64,000 nucleotides of DNA from positions 5,146,001 through 5,210,000 of the forward strand of contig JAPFFF010000006.1 of assembly GCA_039105265.1 (NCBI GenBank), given 5' to 3'. Shown piece after piece: positions 50,022-59,804 of this stretch. Position numbers and translations under genes: made by a program. This DNA comes from Tritrichomonas musculus (Eukaryota; Parabasalia; Tritrichomonadida; Tritrichomonadidae). The notes under the pieces are model-generated. The model saw only the letters and a list, made by a program, of their open reading frames with translations. It ran no database searches and was not told the DNA's origin. The first letter of the stretch is position 1. Each line of letters begins with the position of its first letter.

Positions 50022-50549
50022 ATGATTAAGAAGCGAAATCTCAACAATGGAGTCAATGCAAATGTTTCACTCGAACCGACATCAGCATCGCAATCCAATA
50101 ACAATATCAATAACAACATCTTCATCAATAAACGTGATGATGGTAAAGAAGATATAGTCATCACTCGTGATATTACATTTAATGATGCACCGTCAACGGA
50201 GTTAGAGAAAGTTGATGTTCGATCACTCATTCTAGAAACATACGCGAAGATACTACTCGATCAAGATAAAGCTCTGATCAGTAATCTCATCAGTAAACAT
50301 ACTATCATCGTTCCACAACAAGATCTAGCATCAATCATCAAATCAGTTACAGGTGGTGATGTTGAGATATACACTGATGACAATCCTGGATGTTGTGTCG
50401 CGAAAGTATCACCAATACAGAAGATCGATGCTATTAAGATCGTTACTGAGTCTGGTGAGATAGTCACTGACTTCAAACAAGTCTATAACAAAGAGTTCAA
50501 CGATCTCGTCAATGTATATCACTTATGTCTGAAGTATGTAGTCGTATGA
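50022..50549 (+). CDS. Unidentified ~175-residue protein
   Basis: The first ATG in frame is 50022. The N-terminus is basic then asparagine-rich (SQSNNNINNNIFINKRDDG). The C-terminal half looks alpha/beta (VTGGDVEIYTDDNPGCCVAK, IDAIKIVTESGEIVTDF). It is the last plus-strand gene of the left block and converges with the first fibre-like gene (57 bases between stops). Family unknown. Confidence 0.5.
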   Translation: MIKKRNLNNGVNANVSLEPTSASQSNNNINNNIFINKRDDGKEDIVITRDITFNDAPSTELEKVDVRSLILETYAKILLDQDKALISNLISKHTIIVPQQDLASIIKSVTGGDVEIYTDDNPGCCVAKVSPIQKIDAIKIVTESGEIVTDFKQVYNKEFNDLVNVYHLCLKYVVV

Positions 50550-50605
50550 GCGACAGCGAATCGGTGGCGGATGAGTTCAAAAATAACGATTCATCTATTT
50601 TTGGT

Positions 50606-53600
50606 TTACTTCGATTCGAGTGCAGCTAATCGTGTTTCTAACGCTGTGATGTAACTCCATAGTTGTTCGATTTGGCTATTCAACGCCAACGAATCATGAT
50701 GATCACCGGTATCGGCACGTAAATTTCTATATTCTAATGGGTTCTTACCTTTATGTTTCATGAAACCTTTGATAGTGAACTCACCAGTACTGTTATTCCA
50801 GTTTATCGTATAGTCTTGATATCTAATTACAGCTTCAGTTCCATTCACGTTGTAAATCATTGTATGCGTATCACTGGTACTGGAATTGGTTTTGAATATG
50901 AAGTCAAGATGTTCAGTACCATCATCAAATACGGCATCGACTACAATATGTGCACCTTCCGTGAAAGGGAGAATCGATGGTAATTTCAAAGTTCCAGTAA
51001 CACCTATCGTCAACGATGTCTTATCAGTAGAACAGTATGATAGATCGTCATATGCTCTGACATTGTTAACATCAATGTTTGGTATCTCACTCTTCAACGC
51101 ATAATCAGTTAAATCAATGTTAGCAACCGCGTCATCAACACATTTATGTACGAACGCTGATGTTGCTAGTGAAGTATCATTGTTTACAGTTTCGGTACTC
51201 AACGCGAGATCGTTGACGTATCTATTTGAATCGTTAGTGAACCTGAGTTGCTCTGCATAGAACATACATCGAACGTAATCACCAGACTTCGGTCTTATCA
51301 CGTTACCACCCGATCGATACCAGAACTGTGCGTTATTGATGCGATTAACGGTGTTCAACGCTGATAGAATATCATCATCAGTAAATTCAGTAGTAGTTGT
51401 GTCTGTACTCGGAATGATACTATCTTGATGAATGTACTTAGAATCACATTCAGTCGTTGTTGAATAATCACTAAGATCAATCGTTGTTGGTATCTCACTC
51501 TTCAACGCATATTTGATATCAGATTCATTCTTAACTGTATCCAACGCTGTGTTAACTTCATCTACAGTCGGAAACTCATTCAGTGTAGTAGCCAATGACT
51601 TATCATTCTGTTCGAGTTGATCATGTAGTGAATCTATCTTCTTTTGTAACGCATCTACATCACACGTATACGCTATATCGTTAGTAGTGAACTCCAAGTG
51701 TCTGATCAATGTGTTCTCTTTAATTGTGATACCAGTTACTTGAACGTGTTGTGGATTCGATATAGTGATCTGCGTAACAGTCTCATCCATTGTAGCTGAT
51801 GGAAATGTATCCGTACCATTATATTCAGATATGACACCATTAGTGATCGTTAATGAAACATACTGTTCATCATAATCAACATCATTGAACTCACTTATTG
51901 TTCTTACCATGAGTTTAACTCTAATCGATCCATCAGTGATAATATCTTCCGCAACGAGTTTGATGTTCTTGTCTATACCATCAATCTTACCAACAATATC
52001 AATGACATCATCTCTCGATAACTGCATTGTCTGTGCTAGTGTCTTGATCATCGGTTTCATTGTGTGTCTGAATCGTTTACACATATCCATCGTTGATGTC
52101 AACGTCATAGCAACTTTAGATGGATCATCTAGTTCATCAGTGAATGTCATATCTTCAACTGGTACGTACTCTTGATCACACCATTCGATTATCTTATTCA
52201 GTTTATCTGTATTCGATAACACCGTTCGCGATTTCATCATTCGAGCAACCGGTACTGAAACCATATCACCGAAGAATATATCAGCACCAATATCCGGTAA
52301 CTCATCAACCAACTTACCAGCCATGTCTGTAACGACATCAGCACCAACATCACTAACCTTCGTAACAGTATTCACCAACTCACGACCGACTGTATTAGCA
52401 ACACCTTTCGATGCGAACGACAACGCTTTACCAGCGACACCCAATCCAGTAGCACCTATAACACATCCAGCTACACCCAACGCGATACCAACATTAGCTT
52501 TCATATCGATCTTGTCAACCTCTTTCTGTAGATACTTGGTCTTCGATTGTTGATCAACCATTTCTGAACTAAGTGCATCGACTTTACTCTTCACCTCTTT
52601 AACATCGTATGATACTACATCAACGTTGTTCGTCACTAGATTCAAATCCGATCTCATTGTTGTTATATTATCAGCCGTGATGATCTTCGATGATGTAATG
52701 TTGAAATCAGTATACAGTGTCGTAGATGCGTTCGGATTCGGTGATACTTCATAGAACTGTTGTTTAATGATATACTCGAACGCATTCGTTGATGGATCCC
52801 AGTTAACTTCATCAATTGGATCAGTATAGTCATGACGTAGATATAAGGTGATATCACGACCAGTGTCATTCTTCGATCTCATACTCCATACATAACCAAC
52901 TCTATCGACTGTATCCAATGCACCTTTCAAATCAACGTAACCATTGTCGTTGGAACCACTGCGATGAACTTCATCACCATCAATCGTGAAAGACAATCGA
53001 TTAACGAGTTCTTGTCCAGGTAGAACCAGATCGAGATATAACTGTTCGATATCACTGATATTCAACTTCGATGTCGAGTAATTACCAATAGTACATGATA
53101 CTGAAGCGAGATCATATCCATCCAACTTAACTGATGAATCAGCTGATGTGAAACCAATACTCAATGAATAATCAGATCCGTTAACGACAGAACCATCTTT
53201 GAACTTGATATACGGTTCGTATACACCACCATCATCACGCATACATGTACGAAGTAACGAATATGCTAGACCTTTCGAGTTTGTTTCACGAATCGCTCTA
53301 CTATTCAATGTATCTCGTTTAACAGCTATGATACAACCAGTTGAACCATAGTTATCTGGTTTCGGATCACGTTTCTGACACTTACTGATGATCTTACTCT
53401 GGAATCGACCTTGAATATCATCACCGATCCATTTATTACCATCCCACGTTAACGACCATTTATTACCGAAACAGTATTCACTGAACTTGAATGTCAGATT
53501 AGTTGGTATCTCATACGTTGATGGTATCTTATAAATCATCTTATAGCACTCACACTCATACTCCAATGTTTCTGATCCGAATGTATCCATGTACTTAACA

Positions 53601-54910
53601 TGTTCGTCATAAGTGATCATTGACGGACGATAGAAATAGTAGACATCAGATTCTTGTAATCTCAGCGCGTTCTTCGCATCGATGATATCGCATTTGATAA
53701 CTGGTTTACGTGATACTAATGAGTCATCATTCAGTAAGTTATGAATGGTCATGTCACCATTGAGATACCATGAGTATGGTTCTATGTTGAGGTCTTTATC
53801 GAACATGATCTCTGGATCATCACGTTCACGAGTCGAGTATGTGTAGCAATCACGAGCTTTGTTATGAGTCAACTCTGGACATATGAATTTGCCGTTATCG
53901 AATGATATGATGAAATCGTTCAATACATTCCCTTGCCAATCCAATATCAATAGATTTCGCATATGAATCTTGAACACATCAACCGTTGTAGTAAACCTAC
54001 TCTTGAGTTCACTTGGTAATGATATCTTCATGATGATGACTGGATCTTGAACTGAATCAGTTGATGTTGGTTCGTATGTGGTGATATCATTATGTTTGAC
54101 GTAGTATGTGGGATAACCATCGACGGTATCGAATTCACTATCTCCGCTAGTAGATGGTTGATTGGATTCAACCTCTTGAATCTTATACGATAACAACTCT
54201 AATGGACCCTTAATAGTATCACGAAATGTCTTACATATGTTGACGCATGAGTTCAATGATACAGCTTCGTTACTATCATCTGGAATCGATATATCAGATT
54301 CAGTACTCTTACACCAATCGATAAGGGGTTGTAGACTGAGTTTATTTGGTATGGATTCACCTTCTAATGAATAAGCACTAGCTTTGCGAATCGATCGGGG
54401 TATATACAACACAGCATCTACTATCGGAACCAATATACGTGAACCTCTACAGACTACATAACGATCAGTCAATGACGGATGATCTAGTAACCACTCCATA
54501 TCCATGTTGATCTCTTCTAATCGGTTGTTGATGTTCGATATGAATCCACGTAATGTTGATCGATGTTGTTCATCGTGATCTCTCATCCATTGAATATCAT
54601 GATCAGTGAGTGTTAATTGATTATCGGGATTAGTGAGAGTGATTTGATTATCATTGATGGTTACTTGATTGATATGTCGTCGATCGATAACTCCAATAAC
54701 ATTGTTTTTGTAAACCACTTCTGTGTGATCATCATTGTTGGTGGAACCAAGTTCGCTTCGCGAATCTCTGAATCTTAATCCATGGATCTCATTAGCGAGT
54801 CTATGACGTTGAAACCAATCCATCTGTTCGATATCACCAAGTGTGATAGTTGTTCCAGGGATGACTACATCAGCATCATCCGTTGGAGTGAGTTCGTGAT
54901 TGACAACCAC
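50606..54910 (-). CDS. Very large fibre-like protein (about 1430 residues), paralogue 1
   Basis: The C-terminal third reads like a phage tail-fibre or adhesin stalk: NDTSLATSAFVHKCVDDAVA matches the recurring ATxAFV segment of tail fibres, ALKSEIP repeats twice (ALKSEIPTTIDLSDYS and YALKSEIPNIDV), and the end LWSYITALETRLAALESK is a short trimeric-type coiled coil. The centre has a long coiled-coil stretch and a glycine/alanine-rich hydrophobic segment (NVGIALGVAGCVIGATGLGV). The N-terminal third shares several blocks with the 54952-57306 gene (for example KWSLTWDGNKWIG against TWSLIWDGHSWTG). It may be a virion spike or receptor-binding fibre; this is inference. The frame has no early ATG, so the exact start is uncertain. 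Confidence 0.65.
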   Translation of the reverse strand: MVVNHELTPTDDADVVIPGTTITLGDIEQMDWFQRHRLANEIHGLRFRDSRSELGSTNNDDHTEVVYKNNVIGVIDRRHINQVTINDNQITLTNPDNQLTLTDHDIQWMRDHDEQHRSTLRGFISNINNRLEEINMDMEWLLDHPSLTDRYVVCRGSRILVPIVDAVLYIPRSIRKASAYSLEGESIPNKLSLQPLIDWCKSTESDISIPDDSNEAVSLNSCVNICKTFRDTIKGPLELLSYKIQEVESNQPSTSGDSEFDTVDGYPTYYVKHNDITTYEPTSTDSVQDPVIIMKISLPSELKSRFTTTVDVFKIHMRNLLILDWQGNVLNDFIISFDNGKFICPELTHNKARDCYTYSTRERDDPEIMFDKDLNIEPYSWYLNGDMTIHNLLNDDSLVSRKPVIKCDIIDAKNALRLQESDVYYFYRPSMITYDEHVKYMDTFGSETLEYECECYKMIYKIPSTYEIPTNLTFKFSEYCFGNKWSLTWDGNKWIGDDIQGRFQSKIISKCQKRDPKPDNYGSTGCIIAVKRDTLNSRAIRETNSKGLAYSLLRTCMRDDGGVYEPYIKFKDGSVVNGSDYSLSIGFTSADSSVKLDGYDLASVSCTIGNYSTSKLNISDIEQLYLDLVLPGQELVNRLSFTIDGDEVHRSGSNDNGYVDLKGALDTVDRVGYVWSMRSKNDTGRDITLYLRHDYTDPIDEVNWDPSTNAFEYIIKQQFYEVSPNPNASTTLYTDFNITSSKIITADNITTMRSDLNLVTNNVDVVSYDVKEVKSKVDALSSEMVDQQSKTKYLQKEVDKIDMKANVGIALGVAGCVIGATGLGVAGKALSFASKGVANTVGRELVNTVTKVSDVGADVVTDMAGKLVDELPDIGADIFFGDMVSVPVARMMKSRTVLSNTDKLNKIIEWCDQEYVPVEDMTFTDELDDPSKVAMTLTSTMDMCKRFRHTMKPMIKTLAQTMQLSRDDVIDIVGKIDGIDKNIKLVAEDIITDGSIRVKLMVRTISEFNDVDYDEQYVSLTITNGVISEYNGTDTFPSATMDETVTQITISNPQHVQVTGITIKENTLIRHLEFTTNDIAYTCDVDALQKKIDSLHDQLEQNDKSLATTLNEFPTVDEVNTALDTVKNESDIKYALKSEIPTTIDLSDYSTTTECDSKYIHQDSIIPSTDTTTTEFTDDDILSALNTVNRINNAQFWYRSGGNVIRPKSGDYVRCMFYAEQLRFTNDSNRYVNDLALSTETVNNDTSLATSAFVHKCVDDAVANIDLTDYALKSEIPNIDVNNVRAYDDLSYCSTDKTSLTIGVTGTLKLPSILPFTEGAHIVVDAVFDDGTEHLDFIFKTNSSTSDTHTMIYNVNGTEAVIRYQDYTINWNNSTGEFTIKGFMKHKGKNPLEYRNLRADTGDHHDSLALNSQIEQLWSYITALETRLAALESK

Positions 54911-54951
54911 TACATTGTATTCATTAGCGATGAGTTCACGAGTTTCATCAT

Positions 54952-57306
54952 TTACGTGAATACCATCTGAGTTAACGTTAACGGATGATCCGTGATTGTT
55001 AATCTGATCACTCCGTGAATAGATATTCCATCACTGTCAACTGATGTACGAGTCAGCATGGTTACATCGATGATCGCAACAGTTCTACCAGTCGAATCTC
55101 TCACTTCAGTCCAATCAACACCGGTATCTACATCACTGTTTCTAACGAATTGGAGTTCAGGATGTGTATTCTCGAATAGGATTCGATCAGCCAATAACAT
55201 CTGTTCTATTTCTAACGCGGTTCGTCCATCATAAGACCATGTTGAGGTGGTATCTACACGACGTCTGCTATCGAATCTGATACGTTCTGGAGTCGTTATT
55301 GATTGAACATGATCACGTCTTCTGATATAAACCACTTCACCAGTAGTTACACTCGTTATGAGTATGAGATCATTACCGATCTGATCAACATGGACATCAG
55401 ATGAGTTCAACGCTAACAACTCTTCATCAGTGAGATCCGATAATGATTCTAGATTATGATCACCAAATCCAGATCCGGCGTTAGTGGTTGTATCATGAGT
55501 TAATCTAGTTGTTGGTGTTTCGTCATCTAAATCATCTAGTTCCATCTCATCAGTGTTTTCGACTGTGTGATCAACAATGGTGTTATCGCGATGTTCTCTC
55601 CATCTACGACGCAATTCGCGAACTGAATCAGTAATAGTTTGTATCGATTGTTGAATAACTCTTACACCATCAATCATTTCCGGTACTCGATCTAATGTTA
55701 ATCCACCAGCAATTAATGTCGTGGTTGTAGTACCGATCTGAGTTAACGAGTTCATCGCGTTTAGTACCAAATCAGTAGCAGTTAACGATGATGTAGCTGC
55801 TGGAATCTCTGTCTGTGTTGGAATGAATCGTTTCAGTACTTGACCAGAAGCGCTAGTATCCATATCGAGGAGGAATTTACCACTAATCGGTTGTTTACCG
55901 CCAGGGTAATCATCATTCGGTCCACCCATTCCAGGGAATGTAAAGTCTTCAGTTCGATATGTGTTGATGTTCATGTTCTCACCTGTCATGGATAGAGTTG
56001 ATAGATCTTTAACCATATTCACTGCACCTGAAAGTATTGTGATTATATCACTAGCAATCGCTAAACCTTTACGAATAGAATCAATGTACTCGTTATACGC
56101 AGCTTGTAAACGAAGTTGTTCTTGGATACCATTGATGATAGCACGTAACACTGAGTAGTCATATGCGAGTACGTCAACGGTACCACCAACTACGTTCAGA
56201 TCTCTACGCATAGTCATGATGTTATCAGCCCATATGATCTTCGATGAGTAGATGTTATTATCAGTGGTGATGGTAGTACATTCACGTGGATCTGGTTTGA
56301 CTTCATAGAACTGTTGAGTGATCATGATATCGAATGGATTGTACGTTTCATCAGCGGTATCTGGTTTCTGTTCGAAATACTCTTTCTCGATATAGATGTG
56401 AATGTCGTTATTGGTATTCTCTTCTGGTATAGACTTGTTCGAGTGTTTGACTTCGCGGATGTACGTGAATGACTCTATAACAGGGTTGTTGTCACGAGTA
56501 TTCAGATAATGAAGGTTGATTGGAGTAGTTATGTTCAGATCCCACTTCAATGGAGTTACAAAACCGTTGATATTGATATCAGCTAGTACATACAACATGT
56601 TCTTACTGGATACGTCGTTAGATACTTTAACACCGAATTGTTGAACATCGATGTTGTCGTAATGAGGTGATTCACCGAGTTTAACGTTATCATCAGATAC
56701 ATTGATGATGGTTCCATCAGCGTACATTACTCTCCAGTTTGTAACGTATTTGGATAGTATAGTAGCATAGTTGTCTGAGTCTTTGACGGTATCTACGAAA
56801 CAGCGGATCCATTTAGCGATGTAATCATTGTGACGAACTACTATCGCTGGACTTCCATTGTTGTTTCTAACGGTCGACTGTTTATTGAATGATAGGTTCA
56901 CGACGTTGTTTCCGGTCCATGAATGACCATCCCATATCAATGACCATGTATGACCAAACAGATAGTCTTTGAATTCGAATTCTAACTGTAATGGAATTTC
57001 ATAGTTCGGATCGATATTCCATATCATCTCATAGTACTTACTTGATTGAGTAATCAATGACGGTTTATATAGATACAGTTGATCGGATTCACGGAGTTCG
57101 AATAGTGAGTTATCATTAATCTCTGATTTGGTGTTTTTAATCAGCTCATCGATTTCGTTCTTGGTGTAGATACAATTGATACGAACATCATCAACTTTAC
57201 TGTCTTTGGTGATCTTCAATTCATCGTCTCTGACTTTGATTTTGTAACCGCGATCTTTCAATGCCATTGCACGCACAGCTAATGGGGTAATCATTTTATT
57301 TAACAT
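54952..57306 (-). CDS. Large fibre-like protein (784 residues), paralogue 2
   Basis: The product shares ordered blocks with the 50606-54910 gene: YEIPLQLEFEFKDYLFGHTW, QQFYEVKPDPRECTT, SSKIIWADNIMTMRRDLNVV. They are therefore tandem paralogues on the same strand. The C-terminal part has an HVDQIGNDLILI beta segment and many charged residues. ATG 57306 is three bases from the start codon of the divergent 57310 gene. Probably also a surface or fibre component of the particle; inferred from its partner. Confidence 0.65.
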   Translation of the reverse strand: MLNKMITPLAVRAMALKDRGYKIKVRDDELKITKDSKVDDVRINCIYTKNEIDELIKNTKSEINDNSLFELRESDQLYLYKPSLITQSSKYYEMIWNIDPNYEIPLQLEFEFKDYLFGHTWSLIWDGHSWTGNNVVNLSFNKQSTVRNNNGSPAIVVRHNDYIAKWIRCFVDTVKDSDNYATILSKYVTNWRVMYADGTIINVSDDNVKLGESPHYDNIDVQQFGVKVSNDVSSKNMLYVLADININGFVTPLKWDLNITTPINLHYLNTRDNNPVIESFTYIREVKHSNKSIPEENTNNDIHIYIEKEYFEQKPDTADETYNPFDIMITQQFYEVKPDPRECTTITTDNNIYSSKIIWADNIMTMRRDLNVVGGTVDVLAYDYSVLRAIINGIQEQLRLQAAYNEYIDSIRKGLAIASDIITILSGAVNMVKDLSTLSMTGENMNINTYRTEDFTFPGMGGPNDDYPGGKQPISGKFLLDMDTSASGQVLKRFIPTQTEIPAATSSLTATDLVLNAMNSLTQIGTTTTTLIAGGLTLDRVPEMIDGVRVIQQSIQTITDSVRELRRRWREHRDNTIVDHTVENTDEMELDDLDDETPTTRLTHDTTTNAGSGFGDHNLESLSDLTDEELLALNSSDVHVDQIGNDLILITSVTTGEVVYIRRRDHVQSITTPERIRFDSRRRVDTTSTWSYDGRTALEIEQMLLADRILFENTHPELQFVRNSDVDTGVDWTEVRDSTGRTVAIIDVTMLTRTSVDSDGISIHGVIRLTITDHPLTLTQMVFT

Positions 57307-57309
57307 AAA

Positions 57310-58071
57310 ATGCTGTTATCGTTACAAAGTACCGGACCGGACTACAGTCATTTACAAGCAAACATTAACATACCATGGAATTGTGAGTACATTGAATATC
57401 ATGTCGCTTCGATAAACACGAGAGATCTATTGATAACGACAGATGATGATGTAATCGAATTCGAATATAAAGATGATTGGGATGACATTCAAAAACATAA
57501 ATTGGAGTGTCTAGATCTGTTCAACGTTAGTAAGAAAGATGCTAATAGTATACTCAAATGGGATAATGCTGAAAGATATATCAATGTCGGAGTTAACACT
57601 GATGGTGATGGAAGTAGAGGTCGAACACTGATTACTCCGTTAGTGGATGGATTCAAATTCACACGAATTGATCATCGCGCTGGATTAGTCACTGGACTAT
57701 ACAACATGAAACTCAATAAGGTATATCCAGCTAATGAATTGATTATAGCTGAGAGACCTATTAGAGACTATGCGAATAAACTATATCTGGTATCGAAACA
57801 GGGTCAAGCTATTCAATCTAATATCGGTGACATAGAATACACACCATCAGTCATAGCAAGTATCGATCATATCATCGACACAGATACACCAATCATCCAG
57901 AACTTCGAAACCTATGGTAAACCAATCAAAAATATCGTTAACATAGATTCATTCAAACAAATCGATCTACAACTAGTCGACTTCCAGTATCAACCAGTAG
58001 TGTTAGCCAGTCCGATGTTCGTTACCATTAAAGTTAAACCATGTGATAATCCAAAAATGAAATTACATTAA
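57310..58071 (+). CDS. Penton-like (single jelly-roll) capsid protein candidate
   Basis: The 253-residue product is beta-rich. The N-terminus (INIPWNCEYIEYHVASI, LLITTDDDVIEFEY) and C-terminus (IDLQLVDFQYQPVVLASPMF, VTIKVKP) match the style of Maverick minor capsid/penton proteins, where the C-terminal QYQPV segment closes the jelly roll. Two very large fibre-like genes next door fit a vertex complex of penton base plus fibre. The assignment rests on pattern reading, not on a search. Confidence 0.5.
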   Translation: MLLSLQSTGPDYSHLQANINIPWNCEYIEYHVASINTRDLLITTDDDVIEFEYKDDWDDIQKHKLECLDLFNVSKKDANSILKWDNAERYINVGVNTDGDGSRGRTLITPLVDGFKFTRIDHRAGLVTGLYNMKLNKVYPANELIIAERPIRDYANKLYLVSKQGQAIQSNIGDIEYTPSVIASIDHIIDTDTPIIQNFETYGKPIKNIVNIDSFKQIDLQLVDFQYQPVVLASPMFVTIKVKPCDNPKMKLH

Positions 58072-58076
58072 TGGAT

Positions 58077-58370
58077 TTACTCGTTTGATTTGGATTCAGC
58101 GTCGAGACGAGCTTTTAACGCGCGTAACTCAGCTAACTCTTGTTTCTTTCGTTCACGATATTGTTTTTGTTGTAAGCGTCTAGCGATGATTCTCTCTTCG
58201 TCAGTTTGATACTTACGTTTACGTCCACGATTGGATTTGGATGGAGTGGTTGGTTCATCAGCGAGTAGTTCGTTGACATTGTTGTCGTCAGTGACTAATT
58301 CGTCGGATTGTTTGGATCGTAATGATTTGATTACGTCTGTTTCGTTGAAGATGTCGGTATTGATAGTCAT
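58077..58370 (-). CDS. Small AT-hook/basic-helix protein, putative DNA-binding regulator
   Basis: From ATG 58370 the frame gives 97 residues. An acidic N-terminal half precedes SNRGRKRKYQTDEERIIARR, in which GRKRKY is AT-hook-like. A basic helix LQQKQYRERKKQELAELRAL then runs into a short leucine-spaced segment, like a minimal bZIP. It probably binds DNA and may regulate element genes. It overlaps nothing; the stop is 5 bases from the stop of the convergent penton-like gene. Copy B of the 84-bp repeat lies just upstream of its start (58467-58558). Confidence 0.65.
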   Translation of the reverse strand: MTINTDIFNETDVIKSLRSKQSDELVTDDNNVNELLADEPTTPSKSNRGRKRKYQTDEERIIARRLQQKQYRERKKQELAELRALKARLDAESKSNE

Positions 58371-58466
58371 TTGCGTTGAAAATAAAATATTAGTATTGAA
58401 CGTGAACGTTGATGGGTGAATCAGTAGATTCGTATCGTATAAATGTTGACGGATGAGTTCGATAAT

Positions 58467-58558
58467 GATCAGAATCACTCATGAATCAATCGTTTGGTTA
58501 GGGGGTTAACTCTAACACAATATGTACCACGTTTAGTAACCAAGCCGATTTCGATCAA
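58467..58558 (+). promoter_or_regulatory. Dispersed 84-bp palindromic repeat, copy B
   Basis: The sequence starts GATCAGAATCACTCATGAA and aligns base by base with copy A at 42867, including GGTTAGGGGGTTAACT and TTAGTAACCA. It lies between two minus-strand genes, upstream of the small basic-protein gene and in the opposite orientation to it. Confidence 0.8.
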
Positions 58559-58569
58559 AAATAACTCAT

Positions 58570-59559
58570 TTATAGTCGATTCATGTACTTGATGTTATGA
58601 ACGTTAGTGATCTTGAATAGCTTCGTTGACTCTATCTTCTCAGTTAAATCAGCGAACTTGAGACTCACTTTGAACTCTTGTTTGTATCTATCTTTGACAT
58701 CTCTTAACGGAACTCGGTCGACTGTTGGATAGTTCTTCATCAGAAACTCTCTGATATCGTATTTGAATTCAGCTGGTTTAGATGTAACTTGTTGATGAAT
58801 CTGTTGAATCTCTGATCTCATACGTTCAATCTCACGTAATGAGTACTCGTATTTACGTACAGTTGATTTACATCGGCTACATTCAGGATTGGTCTTAGCG
58901 TTATAAGCTGTTATGGATCCATTCATCTTGATGACGTTATCGATGATGTGTTTAATCTCATGATTCAACGGTATGTAATATAGTTCACCATCATGAAAGT
59001 CTTTACCATAACTATCTTTCGATCGGATCTGATGTATCAATTTTGAGAGTCTATCAATGAATGATTCATACTCGACATACTCTTTACTGTGATATAGATC
59101 GGATATGTTTTTGAACACTTGATCACACTGTTCGTTCATCACTTTATGATTACAATGATAACCAATCATCTCATAGTTGACTTTACGAATGAACTTTTTG
59201 ATCTCGGCTGTATCAGTTGGTTCAACAAGGATCTCATCGAACTCTGGAATAATCGGTTTGGATCTCGCGAATGACAACAGAGATGGTATTGAATTGAACA
59301 CATTGACTACATCTTCAACACTCTTAGTGTTTCTATCACGAGTACACTTCGTATCGAGTGTTCTGTTGAAGAGATCGTTTTTGATCTGTGATCGTTTAGT
59401 ATACCACTCTTTCAATTGATTGTTATTGGAGTTGGTATTGTACTTCTCCATGATCTGTTCAGTTCCGATGATCATGAGTGATGGGTTGAAGAGTAACTTA
59501 CGTGATGATTCATCAGCGAAGTCAAGTCCGTTGATTGTTGTTGATGTTTCAGCGATCAT
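58570..59559 (-). CDS. Unidentified 329-residue protein with C2 zinc-like motif and coiled coil
   Basis: The centre has PECSRCKSTVRKY, a CxxC pair, following a GYHCNHKVMNEQC region that could supply more metal ligands. A coiled coil follows (SLREIERMRSEIQQIHQQV). The C-terminal ~60 residues (VPLRDVKDRYKQEFKVSLKF, then LFKITNVHNIKYM) read like a winged-helix domain as found at the end of viral replication proteins. The role could be DNA binding or regulation in the early region; unproven. Copy C of the repeat lies about 105 bases before its start, in its own direction. Confidence 0.6.
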   Translation of the reverse strand: MIAETSTTINGLDFADESSRKLLFNPSLMIIGTEQIMEKYNTNSNNNQLKEWYTKRSQIKNDLFNRTLDTKCTRDRNTKSVEDVVNVFNSIPSLLSFARSKPIIPEFDEILVEPTDTAEIKKFIRKVNYEMIGYHCNHKVMNEQCDQVFKNISDLYHSKEYVEYESFIDRLSKLIHQIRSKDSYGKDFHDGELYYIPLNHEIKHIIDNVIKMNGSITAYNAKTNPECSRCKSTVRKYEYSLREIERMRSEIQQIHQQVTSKPAEFKYDIREFLMKNYPTVDRVPLRDVKDRYKQEFKVSLKFADLTEKIESTKLFKITNVHNIKYMNRL

Positions 59560-59662
59560 TTGAATTAGCGATAAAATAATTGATTAGAATGTGATTGATA
59601 GCGTTTCCGGTGAACGTGTTATGATGGTCGAAATGTATCGAAAATGGATCAAAATAGTATCG

Positions 59663-59746
59663 AAATCGACTTGTTAACAAAAGTGGTACATTTCGTGTTA
59701 GATGTAACCCGGTAACCAACGAAGTGATTCATGAGTGATTCTGATC
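59663..59746 (-). promoter_or_regulatory. Dispersed 84-bp palindromic repeat, copy C (inverted)
   Basis: On the minus strand it starts GATCAGAATCACTCATGAAT and continues CGTTGGTTA, GGGTTA, TAACAC, ATGTACCAC. It points toward the 59559 start codon, as copy A points toward 43042. Confidence 0.7.
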
Positions 59747-59804
59747 GATTATGAGTGACTGTGAACGGAATAAATAGTAAATCGATATCTAATAAGTGTT
59801 AGCG

